Origin: a virus
DNA length: 21,645 nucleotides
IMG/VR virus record: IMGVR_UViG_3300030107_002505
Location: 1-21,645 of that record
Reading direction: 5' to 3' (one strand)
Part shown: in pieces, positions 15,514 through 19,293 of the stretch
How the letters are laid out: each line of letters starts with the position of its first letter
Position numbering within the stretch: the first letter of the stretch is position 1
Program-made: the position numbers and the translations under genes
The notes under the pieces: generated by a model
What the model saw: the letters and a program-made list of their open reading frames with translations, nothing else
The model's database searches: none
Told to the model about the DNA's origin: nothing

Positions 15514-15859
15514 AGAGAATAGTTTTGATTTGTTTAACTAAATCCTCACCTTTTTTTGTGAGAGATAAAACTTGCCTCCTTCTGTTTGAGTCATCAAGGG
15601 ACTTACGGATTAAATCCAGCCCAGGTTTATTCAATCGATGATCTTTACTCAACCAATCAGTATTGCGTGAGCTACTAGCAATGGAGATGTTTAAGTCTTC
15701 TTCTAAAGCTCCTTTGTGACATCGATCATGTGATGCCACATATAAAAGTACTGACATAAGTTGAGCAGGAAACTCCCTGTCATATAGACGGAGGAGATTT
15801 ATCACCCTCAACAGACGATCGATCTTGACGTCCGTCAGTTGACGGCGATACGGGTCCAT
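15506..15859 (-). CDS. MarR-like winged-helix transcription regulator
   Basis: A 117-residue protein with the MarR layout: an N-terminal helix (VKIDRLLRVINLLRLYDREF), a winged helix-turn-helix starting PAQLMSVLLYVASHDRCHKG, with recognition helix SIASSSRNTDWLS, wing (LIRKSLDDSNRRRQVLSLT) and C-terminal helix KKGEDLVKQIKTILYE. MarR proteins bind inverted repeats as dimers. It is co-translated with int, so control of the integration decision or of early promoters is a fair inference. The family is short for MarR (usually ~140-150). One ATCCACTTAGGTAA motif lies 39 nt before its start. Confidence 0.82.
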   Translation of the reverse strand: MDPYRRQLTDVKIDRLLRVINLLRLYDREFPAQLMSVLLYVASHDRCHKGALEEDLNISIASSSRNTDWLSKDHRLNKPGLDLIRKSLDDSNRRRQVLSLTKKGEDLVKQIKTILYE

Positions 15860-15980
15860 CGGATTTAATACTTGGACCTTGGTATTCTATACGCAGTTTA
15901 CCTAAGTGGATCTGGATGTCATTAAACTTCTCTTCATCCACACCTACGTAAAAAGAACCAAATGAGAATAATGTTGCCAT
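15780..15980 (-). CDS. Small hypothetical protein (66 aa) upstream of the MarR-like gene
   Basis: A 66-residue protein, MATLFSFGSFYVGVDEEKFN at the start, then a short beta-helix-like middle (IQIHLGKLRIEYQG) and a polar Ser/Asp/Pro tail. The tail overlaps the MarR-like gene by 80 nt and is probably unconstrained. The N-terminal half looks like genuine protein. Its middle contains the motif copy at 15898-15911. I do not recognise it. Confidence 0.6.
   Translation of the reverse strand: MATLFSFGSFYVGVDEEKFNDIQIHLGKLRIEYQGPSIKSDGPVSPSTDGRQDRSSVEGDKSPPSI
15898..15911 (-). promoter_or_regulatory. Early motif copy before the MarR-int pair
   Basis: Minus strand ATCCACTTAGGTAA. Upstream lies ATGACA (one mismatch to TTGACA), 16 nt before TAAACT, a weak sigma70-type promoter that would produce a transcript for the MarR-like regulator and integrase. 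Confidence 0.5.
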
Positions 15981-16003
15981 ATTCGTAAATGATCGTATGT
16001 ATA

Positions 16004-16141
16004 TTAGGTGTTCCTACTTACAACTGCTGTATCTTCAGCAACTTGCTCGGCCATCAAATATATCAACTCATCCTTATGTGGATGGTTGTTGATTTCCTTT
16101 AGTAGCTCTTGATACCTAATTTCAAAAGTCCGGTTCGTCAT
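16004..16141 (-). CDS. Small acidic helical protein (45 aa)
   Basis: ATG at 16141, TAA at 16004-16006: 45 residues, MTNRTFEIRYQELLKEINNH at the start and ELIYLMAEQVAEDTAVV later. It is probably all-helical and acidic. It overlaps the end of the 106-aa gene by 20 nt. No family recognised. Confidence 0.55.
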   Translation of the reverse strand: MTNRTFEIRYQELLKEINNHPHKDELIYLMAEQVAEDTAVVSRNT

Positions 16142-16442
16142 TTCTAAAAAACTCCTCTGGTGTTATGTGGTGCATTGCGTCATAGGTAAGAACTGTGAAC
16201 TCCTTAGAGTCCTCCATTAACTTACTTACCTTTTTCTTTGCTGCGTGTAGACGCTTATACGCATGTTCTTTTATCTTTCCTTTAGGTGTAACTTCTCGTA
16301 CAACACATATATGAGAACGTTTGAGATCCCATAACTCCTTCATTTCCATAAAGAAATCAAAAGGTAATGTCTCGTACTTCTCTGAAGGTACATCTGAATA
16401 AGCTTTCCACTTATTAGGGAAGTCTGTCCTTGCTTTATTCAT
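16122..16442 (-). CDS. Hypothetical early protein (106 aa)
   Basis: A 106-residue mixed alpha/beta protein: aromatic, charged N-terminus (DFPNKWKAYSD), ICVVREVTPKGKIKEHAYKR in the middle (a strand-turn-strand rich in Lys), then a helix AAKKKVSKLMED and FTVLTYDAMHHITPEEFF. The pattern of short basic strands could be a nucleic-acid-binding fold, but I recognise no family. It starts inside the end of the 41-aa gene. Confidence 0.7.
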   Translation of the reverse strand: MNKARTDFPNKWKAYSDVPSEKYETLPFDFFMEMKELWDLKRSHICVVREVTPKGKIKEHAYKRLHAAKKKVSKLMEDSKEFTVLTYDAMHHITPEEFFRNDEPDF

Positions 16443-16560
16443 AGTCTTGTTCCTCTAGTTGTTCGTAGTATTTGTCAAGCTTTAAGTCCTCTTGAATAGC
16501 CTTTAATTCACTACGTTTAGCTTCTTTGTTGTCACTATCCGCGTGATGAGTGTGCTGCAT
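16435..16560 (-). CDS. Small acidic protein (41 aa)
   Basis: ATG 16560 to TAA 16435-16437: MQHTHHADSDNKEAKRSELK, then an acidic helical part ending LEEQDYE. The TAA overlaps the next ATG region. Codons 2-5 coincide with a copy of the CACACTCATCA motif, so if that motif is a promoter a transcript started there would miss this start codon. No clear ribosome site. Confidence 0.45.
   Translation of the reverse strand: MQHTHHADSDNKEAKRSELKAIQEDLKLDKYYEQLEEQDYE
16544..16554 (-). promoter_or_regulatory. Repeated motif CACACTCATCA, early-gene copy
   Basis: Exact copy about 100 nt before the 106-aa gene (start 16442), preceded by AG as in two other copies. Confidence 0.5.
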
Positions 16561-16590
16561 TAGTGTTAATTAGTGCTGGAAAGTTTACGC

Positions 16591-16821
16591 TTAAGTTGTT
16601 TTAATCTCTTCTTTGATTGTCGTATTGCTTGTGGTTTCTTTCTTCCTTTGTCTTTTCGCCGGACGTCTCCGTCCTTGTGTTTTAGTTGTTGGATACTGTC
16701 CATTGTCAATGCGTCCTAATAAGTCCTTACATTCCTGCGTCCATGTGTGAGTAGGATAGTTGTGAATGAATGCAAGTAACGCATTCTTTATTAATAACTC
16801 TTCAGTAATTTTGATAGACAT
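16591..16821 (-). CDS. Hypothetical protein with very basic tail (76 aa)
   Basis: ATG 16821 (a TTG at 16839 is also in frame). Residues 1-45 look folded (SIKITEELLIKNALLAFIHN, WTQECKDLLGRID); residues about 46-65 are strongly basic (TKTQGRRRPAKRQRKKET), suggesting nucleic-acid contact. The start overlaps the end of the 25-aa membrane peptide by 20 nt. Confidence 0.65.
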   Translation of the reverse strand: MSIKITEELLIKNALLAFIHNYPTHTWTQECKDLLGRIDNGQYPTTKTQGRRRPAKRQRKKETTSNTTIKEEIKTT

Positions 16822-16879
16822 AAAATAATAAATAAACAATTAAACTAACTAAACAAATGATTGGTATTAACCAACTCAT
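16802..16879 (-). CDS. 25-residue membrane peptide with strong ribosome site
   Basis: The frame MSWLIPIICLVSLIVYLLFY then VYQNY is almost wholly hydrophobic, a single membrane helix with short polar ends. It has the best ribosome site in the early region: AGGAGGT on the minus strand (16889-16895), nine bases before ATG 16879. It precedes the basic-tail gene and overlaps it by 20 nt, so it may also act as a coupling leader. Possible roles are an inner-membrane effector (exclusion or lysis timing) or a translational leader; neither is shown. Confidence 0.6.
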   Translation of the reverse strand: MSWLIPIICLVSLIVYLLFYVYQNY

Positions 16880-16912
16880 TTAAGTGGTACCTCCTGTAAT
16901 GTAAGGTTTAAA

Positions 16913-16929
16913 AGGGAGAGTGAGTCCCT
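16913..16929 (-). other. Early-gene leader hairpin 1
   Basis: Minus strand AGGGA-CTCACTC-TCCCT followed by TTTAAACC, 33 nt before the 25-aa gene. One of a series of hairpins preceding successive early genes. Confidence 0.5.
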
Positions 16930-16933
16930 CAGT

Positions 16934-16949
16934 CTGCCTCGAAAGGCAG
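16934..16949. other. CTGCCT hairpin with tetraloop
   Basis: CTGCCT-CGAA-AGGCAG on the plus strand, six perfect pairs, between the ribbon-helix-helix gene stop and leader hairpin 1. Possibly an mRNA 3'-end stabiliser. Confidence 0.5.
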
Positions 16950-16959
16950 AGGGAGAGAG

Positions 16960-17220
16960 TCAAAGTTGTTGTAGTGCTAAGTGTTCATATAGCTTGGTAA
17001 CTTCTTCATCTGAGTAATACTGATAAGAGTCCTTGTCTTGACTTTGGTCACGATCATTTTCAAGTTTCTTGATTACAATCTCGTGATTAAATCCATAACA
17101 ACTAACCCCTTCAGCTATAAACAAACCAAGTAAGTTAGCTAGCGTCCTTGATTCAGACTTAGCCCATGCTTCCATGACGTCATACTGTTTGTCAGTACAC
17201 TTAAGTGTTAATGATCTCAT
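16960..17220 (-). CDS. Putative ribbon-helix-helix DNA-binding protein
   Basis: An 86-residue protein. The first 45 residues fit the MetJ/Arc fold: a short strand (MRSLTLKC), a helix (DKQYDVMEAWAKSE) and a second helix after SRTLANL (LANLLGLFIAEGVS). The rest is polar and helical. Such proteins bind DNA as dimers with the strand in the major groove and usually act as repressors. Start ATG 17220 (TTG 17238 is possible). The leader holds both a motif CACACTCATCA and a hairpin. The fold is assigned by eye. Confidence 0.6.
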   Translation of the reverse strand: MRSLTLKCTDKQYDVMEAWAKSESRTLANLLGLFIAEGVSCYGFNHEIVIKKLENDRDQSQDKDSYQYYSDEEVTKLYEHLALQQL

Positions 17221-17240
17221 GTAATTAAGTATAAACAAAA

Positions 17241-17256
17241 GAGGGGAGAATCCCTC
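17241..17256 (-). other. Early-gene leader hairpin 2
   Basis: Minus strand GAGGG-ATTCTC-CCCTC followed by TTTTGTTTA, a terminator-like shape, 20 nt before the ribbon-helix-helix gene start. Confidence 0.6.
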
Positions 17257-17258
17257 AG

Positions 17259-17287
17259 CCTGACTGATGAGTGTGTGTTCAGTCAGG
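17259..17287. promoter_or_regulatory. Nine-pair inverted repeat displaying the CACACTCATCA motif
   Basis: CCTGACTGA and TCAGTCAGG flank an 11-nt spacer. The motif copy (17265-17275) occupies most of the spacer plus the last stem bases. As DNA it looks like an operator over a promoter; as RNA the motif would be in a loop. Confidence 0.65.
17265..17275 (-). promoter_or_regulatory. Repeated motif CACACTCATCA, copy before the ribbon-helix-helix gene
   Basis: Exact copy 45 nt upstream of ATG 17220, inside the inverted repeat at 17259-17287. It differs from the others in having A rather than G just before the core. Confidence 0.55.
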
Positions 17288-17296
17288 AGGAGAGAA

Positions 17297-17605
17297 TCAG
17301 CTACCGATGTTTAAGTTATCAAACTTATGTTTGTATTCCTTATACGTTTCAGTAGTGAAAGCAACACAAGAACGTAGGTCAGCCATGACTTCTTGCATCT
17401 CATACTTGTGTACGTCCATGCGATTACCGAAGTCATTCATATATTCTTGCCAGCTAATTAGCTTGGCATTTGGTTTACTTAGGCGTGTGCGTCCTTGTGT
17501 ATTAGCAGGCACGATTGCACGCACGGGCGTAGGTACAGGTGTACTCGCAGGCTTGCGCTTGCGCGCGCGACGTGCAGGGCGTGACTTGCTTGTTGTTGTT
17601 GTCAT
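17297..17605 (-). CDS. Arg/Pro-rich basic early protein (102 aa)
   Basis: From ATG 17605 the N-terminal ~50 residues are basic and proline-rich (KSRPARRARKRKPAS, VPTPVRAIVPANTQ, RTRLSKPNAK), likely disordered; the second half is a helical domain (WQEYMNDFGNRMDVHKYEMQ). It may bind nucleic acid. The basic part is encoded by an unusually GC-rich patch (about 17511-17585, GCTTGCGCTTGCGCGCGCG) in an AT-rich region. An ATG at 17644 is also in frame but would lie almost at the predicted transcript start, so I prefer 17605. A sigma70-like promoter (17654-17681) precedes it. Confidence 0.7.
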   Translation of the reverse strand: MTTTTSKSRPARRARKRKPASTPVPTPVRAIVPANTQGRTRLSKPNAKLISWQEYMNDFGNRMDVHKYEMQEVMADLRSCVAFTTETYKEYKHKFDNLNIGS

Positions 17606-17623
17606 CTGTTTACATGTGAACAA

Positions 17624-17644
17624 ATGAAGGAATGAATCCTTCAT
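17624..17644 (-). other. Early-gene leader hairpin 3
   Basis: Eight perfect pairs, ATGAAGGA/TCCTTCAT with a five-base loop, followed on the minus strand by TTGTTCA, 18 nt before ATG 17605. It would sit at the very 5' end of a transcript from the promoter at 17654-17681. Confidence 0.65.
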
Positions 17645-17653
17645 CCTGCCTAT

Positions 17654-17681
17654 ACTATACCTAAGTGGATAGCATAAGCAA
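17654..17681 (-). promoter_or_regulatory. Sigma70-type early promoter with 14-nt motif
   Basis: Minus strand -35 TTGCTT (17676-17681), 16-nt spacer, -10 TATAGT (17654-17659). The motif ATCCACTTAGGTAT (17657-17670) covers the spacer and the first half of the -10. Confidence 0.65.
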
Positions 17682-17691
17682 GAGGAAAGAA

Positions 17692-18033
17692 TCAGAAGTT
17701 ATTAGTAAAGAATGCAAAGCCATTGCTGTACTTAACCATGAAATAATCAAAGGTAAGTTCACGAGACCAGACAGACTTCCAATCAATGTGAGATTGTATA
17801 AACATAGGGAGATTGGATTCACTTAAGTAACCGCAATCATCACATAATTGTTCAGCAAACTCAGCACCTGATTGATACTGTCCATGATATGCTTCTTCAA
17901 ACTGACTAACTGTTTCTATTCCATAGTCCATGAGTTCTTGAACAAACTCATTGGATAATGTATCAATCATACCAGTATCTTCTATCTCTTTCTTAAGAGT
18001 TTCAACTGGTGATGATAGAATAGTTAATGACAT
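17692..18033 (-). CDS. ArdA-like antirestriction protein (short)
   Basis: A 113-residue acidic protein whose second half follows the ArdA pattern: FEEAYHGQYQSGAEFAEQL (about residues 45-63), then CDDCGYLSE, a hydrophobic helix, HIDWKSVWSREL and a final aromatic strand (FDYFMVKYSNGFAFF). ArdA proteins are DNA mimics that block type I restriction enzymes. The first domain of the typical ~165-residue ArdA is missing. Its place among the first transcribed genes equals that of T7 gene 0.3 (Ocr), another DNA mimic. A hairpin 15 nt before ATG 18033 and the tRNA-Asp lie directly upstream. Confidence 0.75.
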   Translation of the reverse strand: MSLTILSSPVETLKKEIEDTGMIDTLSNEFVQELMDYGIETVSQFEEAYHGQYQSGAEFAEQLCDDCGYLSESNLPMFIQSHIDWKSVWSRELTFDYFMVKYSNGFAFFTNNF

Positions 18034-18048
18034 GATTAAACATAGACT

Positions 18049-18061
18049 CTCTCAGTGAGAG
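18049..18061 (-). other. Early-gene leader hairpin 4
   Basis: CTCTC-AGT-GAGAG, five pairs, 15 nt before the ArdA-like start and just after the tRNA-Asp; followed on the minus strand by AGTCTATGTTTA. Confidence 0.5.
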
Positions 18062-18065
18062 CCAA

Positions 18066-18137
18066 CGGTCTATGCGAGGATCGAACTCGCATTACCAGCG
18101 TGACAAGCTGACGTCCTAACCATTAGACGAATAGACC
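18066..18137 (-). tRNA. tRNA-Asp(GTC)
   Basis: A complete cloverleaf on the minus strand: acceptor GGTCTAT/ATAGACC with discriminator G, D arm GTCT...GGAC, anticodon arm TCAGC-TTGTCAC-GCTGG with anticodon GTC, and T arm GCGAG-TTCGATC-CTCGC. CCA is not encoded, as is usual in cyanobacteria. It lies inside the early transcript between the KTSC gene and the ArdA-like gene, so its release would cut that mRNA. It may offset low Asp supply for phage translation. Confidence 0.93.
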
Positions 18138-18210
18138 AATAAAGAATGGACTTATACTCAATGATTAATGTATGAAAGCGTGTCATACCCATTGGATGCC
18201 ATAGTATTAA

Positions 18211-18222
18211 GGACTTGCGTCC
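18211..18222. other. Short GGAC hairpin after the KTSC gene
   Basis: GGAC-TTGC-GTCC on plus (GCAA loop on minus) in the 92-nt gap between the KTSC stop and the tRNA. No gene is seen in that gap apart from a 14-codon frame I do not accept. Confidence 0.4.
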
Positions 18223-18229
18223 CTGTTAG

Positions 18230-18475
18230 TTATACAAATGAAGGAAGAGATACTTCACTACGTGTAGCATTTACACAGTTATTATTAATCCAGAATCCAA
18301 GGGATACATCAGGATTAAATAATACATTAGCAATAGCTCTCTTGCTTACATTTCCATACTCGTATGTGTCACCACCTTTAAAGGTAGCTATTACTTTCTG
18401 TGCTAATAGATCCACACTAAGTGATTCAATAGCAGCAGATGTACGAGATGGAACGTTGATAAACATGTTGAACAT
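18230..18475 (-). CDS. KTSC-domain protein
   Basis: An 81-residue protein (ATG 18475; ATG 18466 also possible). The KTSC pattern is clear: SAAIESLSVDLLAQKVIATF then KGGDTYEYGNVSKRAI and SLGFWINNN, a small beta-rich domain found in phages and bacteria, sometimes fused to lysyl-tRNA synthetase-like or RNA-binding proteins. Its molecular role is unknown; nucleic-acid binding is suspected for the family. It is in the earliest gene block, so a host-takeover role is plausible. Confidence 0.75.
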   Translation of the reverse strand: MFNMFINVPSRTSAAIESLSVDLLAQKVIATFKGGDTYEYGNVSKRAIANVLFNPDVSLGFWINNNCVNATRSEVSLPSFV

Positions 18476-18495
18476 AATAGATAAGTTGAATAAAT

Positions 18496-18510
18496 GGGAT
18501 GTAATATCCC
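18496..18510 (-). other. Early-gene leader hairpin 5
   Basis: GGGAT-GTAAT-ATCCC, followed on the minus strand by ATTTATTCA, 20 nt before the KTSC gene start. Confidence 0.55.
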
Positions 18511-18520
18511 AATGAAAGAG

Positions 18521-18537
18521 TGAGGATTTGATCCTCA
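18521..18537 (-). other. TGAGGAT hairpin after the first early gene
   Basis: TGAGGAT-TTG-ATCCTCA, seven perfect pairs, then CTCTTTC on the minus strand, just after the stop of the 70-aa gene. Possible 3'-end or attenuator hairpin. Confidence 0.5.
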
Positions 18538-18546
18538 GCATCACGC

Positions 18547-18759
18547 TTACAAGCTGTACTCTTCCCAGTATTCCTGAAGTAACTCAGGATCTGTGATCTC
18601 TTGACTGAGATCCTCTACATAAGTATGAGATCCAAGACCTGAGCTTGTATAAGCCCAGTCTTTCTCTAGTATATCGAGCACTAACTGAGAGCAGTTAGGT
18701 GATACTAAAGCAACAGGATTCTCACATCCTTGTGGAGTGAATGGAATTAATTTTTTCAT
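18547..18759 (-). CDS. Acidic first early protein (70 aa)
   Basis: MKKLIPFTPQGCENPVALVS at the start, then a helical, strongly acidic C-terminal half (SQEITDPELLQEYWEEYSL). I choose ATG 18759 because upstream in-frame codons run through the tRNA-like fold. It is the first gene after the early promoter at 19065-19093. An early acidic protein could mimic DNA, but nothing specific shows this. Family not recognised. Confidence 0.65.
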   Translation of the reverse strand: MKKLIPFTPQGCENPVALVSPNCSQLVLDILEKDWAYTSSGLGSHTYVEDLSQEITDPELLQEYWEEYSL

Positions 18760-18780
18760 GATGAAAATATATAAACAAAC

Positions 18781-18835
18781 AGTCGTGGTCAGGATTCGAA
18801 CCTGAAGGTGTTCCCTATTTCCGTGAGTCACGACT
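18781..18835 (-). ncRNA. Minimal tRNA-like fold: acceptor stem and T arm only
   Basis: On the minus strand AGTCGTG pairs with CACGACT (seven pairs), and inside is a perfect T arm, TCAGG-TTCGAAT-CCTGA with the canonical TTCGA loop. Only 23 nt lie between the 5' acceptor strand and the T arm, too few for D and anticodon arms. It cannot decode. It resembles the minihelix recognised by RNase P and by tRNA 3'-end enzymes, or it is a decayed tRNA. It lies 21 nt before the first early gene, where other early genes have a hairpin. Confidence 0.7.
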
Positions 18836-19058
18836 CTGTTCATGTCACATGTTGTTGATGCAACCCATCAACTAGCCTCCAGCTCATTTCATACGCTGCT
18901 GGATCAGCGGAGCTAGCTGCTTGTCGGTTGCTAGCGGCACCATCGATGAAGCACTGGGCGGCTTATTTGTGAGAGGCTATTGACTCTGATTGAATCTTGA
19001 GAACTCTCTCACCCTCTAACGAGAGTTCGATAGATCTCAATCTTCAAAGAGTCATATA
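18836..19058 (-). ncRNA. Structured leader RNA of the early transcript
   Basis: A transcript from the promoter at 19065-19093 would start near 19058 and run about 300 nt before the first gene. It folds into adjacent domains: a long hairpin 19054-18981 (TGACTCT/AGAGTCA, GATTGAATC with one bulge, and GAACTCTC/GAGAGTTC around a 12-nt loop); a branched domain closed by TAGCCTC/GAGGCTA (18979-18973 with 18879-18873) containing GCTAGC/GCTAGC and CAGC/GCTG hairpins; then GTTGATG/CATCAAC (18872-18854). Only one base separates the first two domains and none the next, before the tRNA-like fold. There is no convincing ORF. Folds were found by eye. Confidence 0.65.
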
Positions 19059-19064
19059 GAATCT

Positions 19065-19093
19065 ATGATACCTTAGTGGATCGGTTAGGTCAA
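19065..19093 (-). promoter_or_regulatory. Strong sigma70-type early promoter
   Basis: Minus strand -35 TTGACC (19088-19093), 17-nt spacer, -10 TATCAT (19065-19070): five of six matches in each box. The motif ATCCACTAAGGTAT (19068-19081) spans the spacer and -10. It is well placed to drive all early genes by host RNA polymerase, like the A promoters of T7. Confidence 0.75.
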
Positions 19094-19154
19094 GTAACAA
19101 ATGATACAAGTCCAGCTGAGACAGGGCGAGAAGCCAGTCATACCAAGAGTCATT

Positions 19155-19195
19155 AGCATTGCTTATCAATCGAATGGTCAACGATAAGCAAAGCT
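19155..19195. repeat. Twelve-pair inverted repeat upstream of the early promoter
   Basis: AGC-a-TTGCTTATC and GATAAGCAA-a-GCT with a 15-nt spacer; nine uninterrupted pairs, then one mismatch and three more. It could be an operator for a dimeric regulator or an RNA hairpin. The spacer contains a second TTGACC on the minus strand without a good -10. Confidence 0.65.
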
Positions 19196-19199
19196 TAAG

Positions 19200-19262
19200 G
19201 TGCGGCGACAGATCGCGAGAGAGTGACGCGTGCGTGAAACGACCTACCGCGTGCGCCTGACG
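19200..19262. other. GC-rich patch with 21-nt-spaced CGCGTGCG repeats
   Basis: About 60 nt of high GC (GCGGCGACAGATCGCGAG, GACGCGTGCG, CCGCGTGCGCC) in an AT-rich genome. CGCGTGCG occurs at 19227-19234 and 19248-19255, 21 nt apart, two helical turns. No ORF. It lies where the genome ends are expected, so a packaging or terminal-repeat signal is a candidate role. Confidence 0.5.
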
Positions 19263-19293
19263 CGCCAGTTTTCCTTTAAACCCCAGTAATAAT

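Noticed and set aside
17264-17287. Hammerhead ribozyme, because CTGATGAG occurs and TGATGAG is repeated
   Set aside because: No GAAA segment or three-way stem arrangement near any of the five copies.
18156-18200. 14-codon minus-strand frame in the gap between KTSC gene and tRNA
   Set aside because: Too short, no ribosome site, no sign of conservation visible from one sequence.
18781-19058. tmRNA, because of a tRNA-like end and nearby structured RNA
   Set aside because: No tag-peptide reading frame resembling ANNIV...AA on either strand, and acceptor strands do not enclose the structured part.
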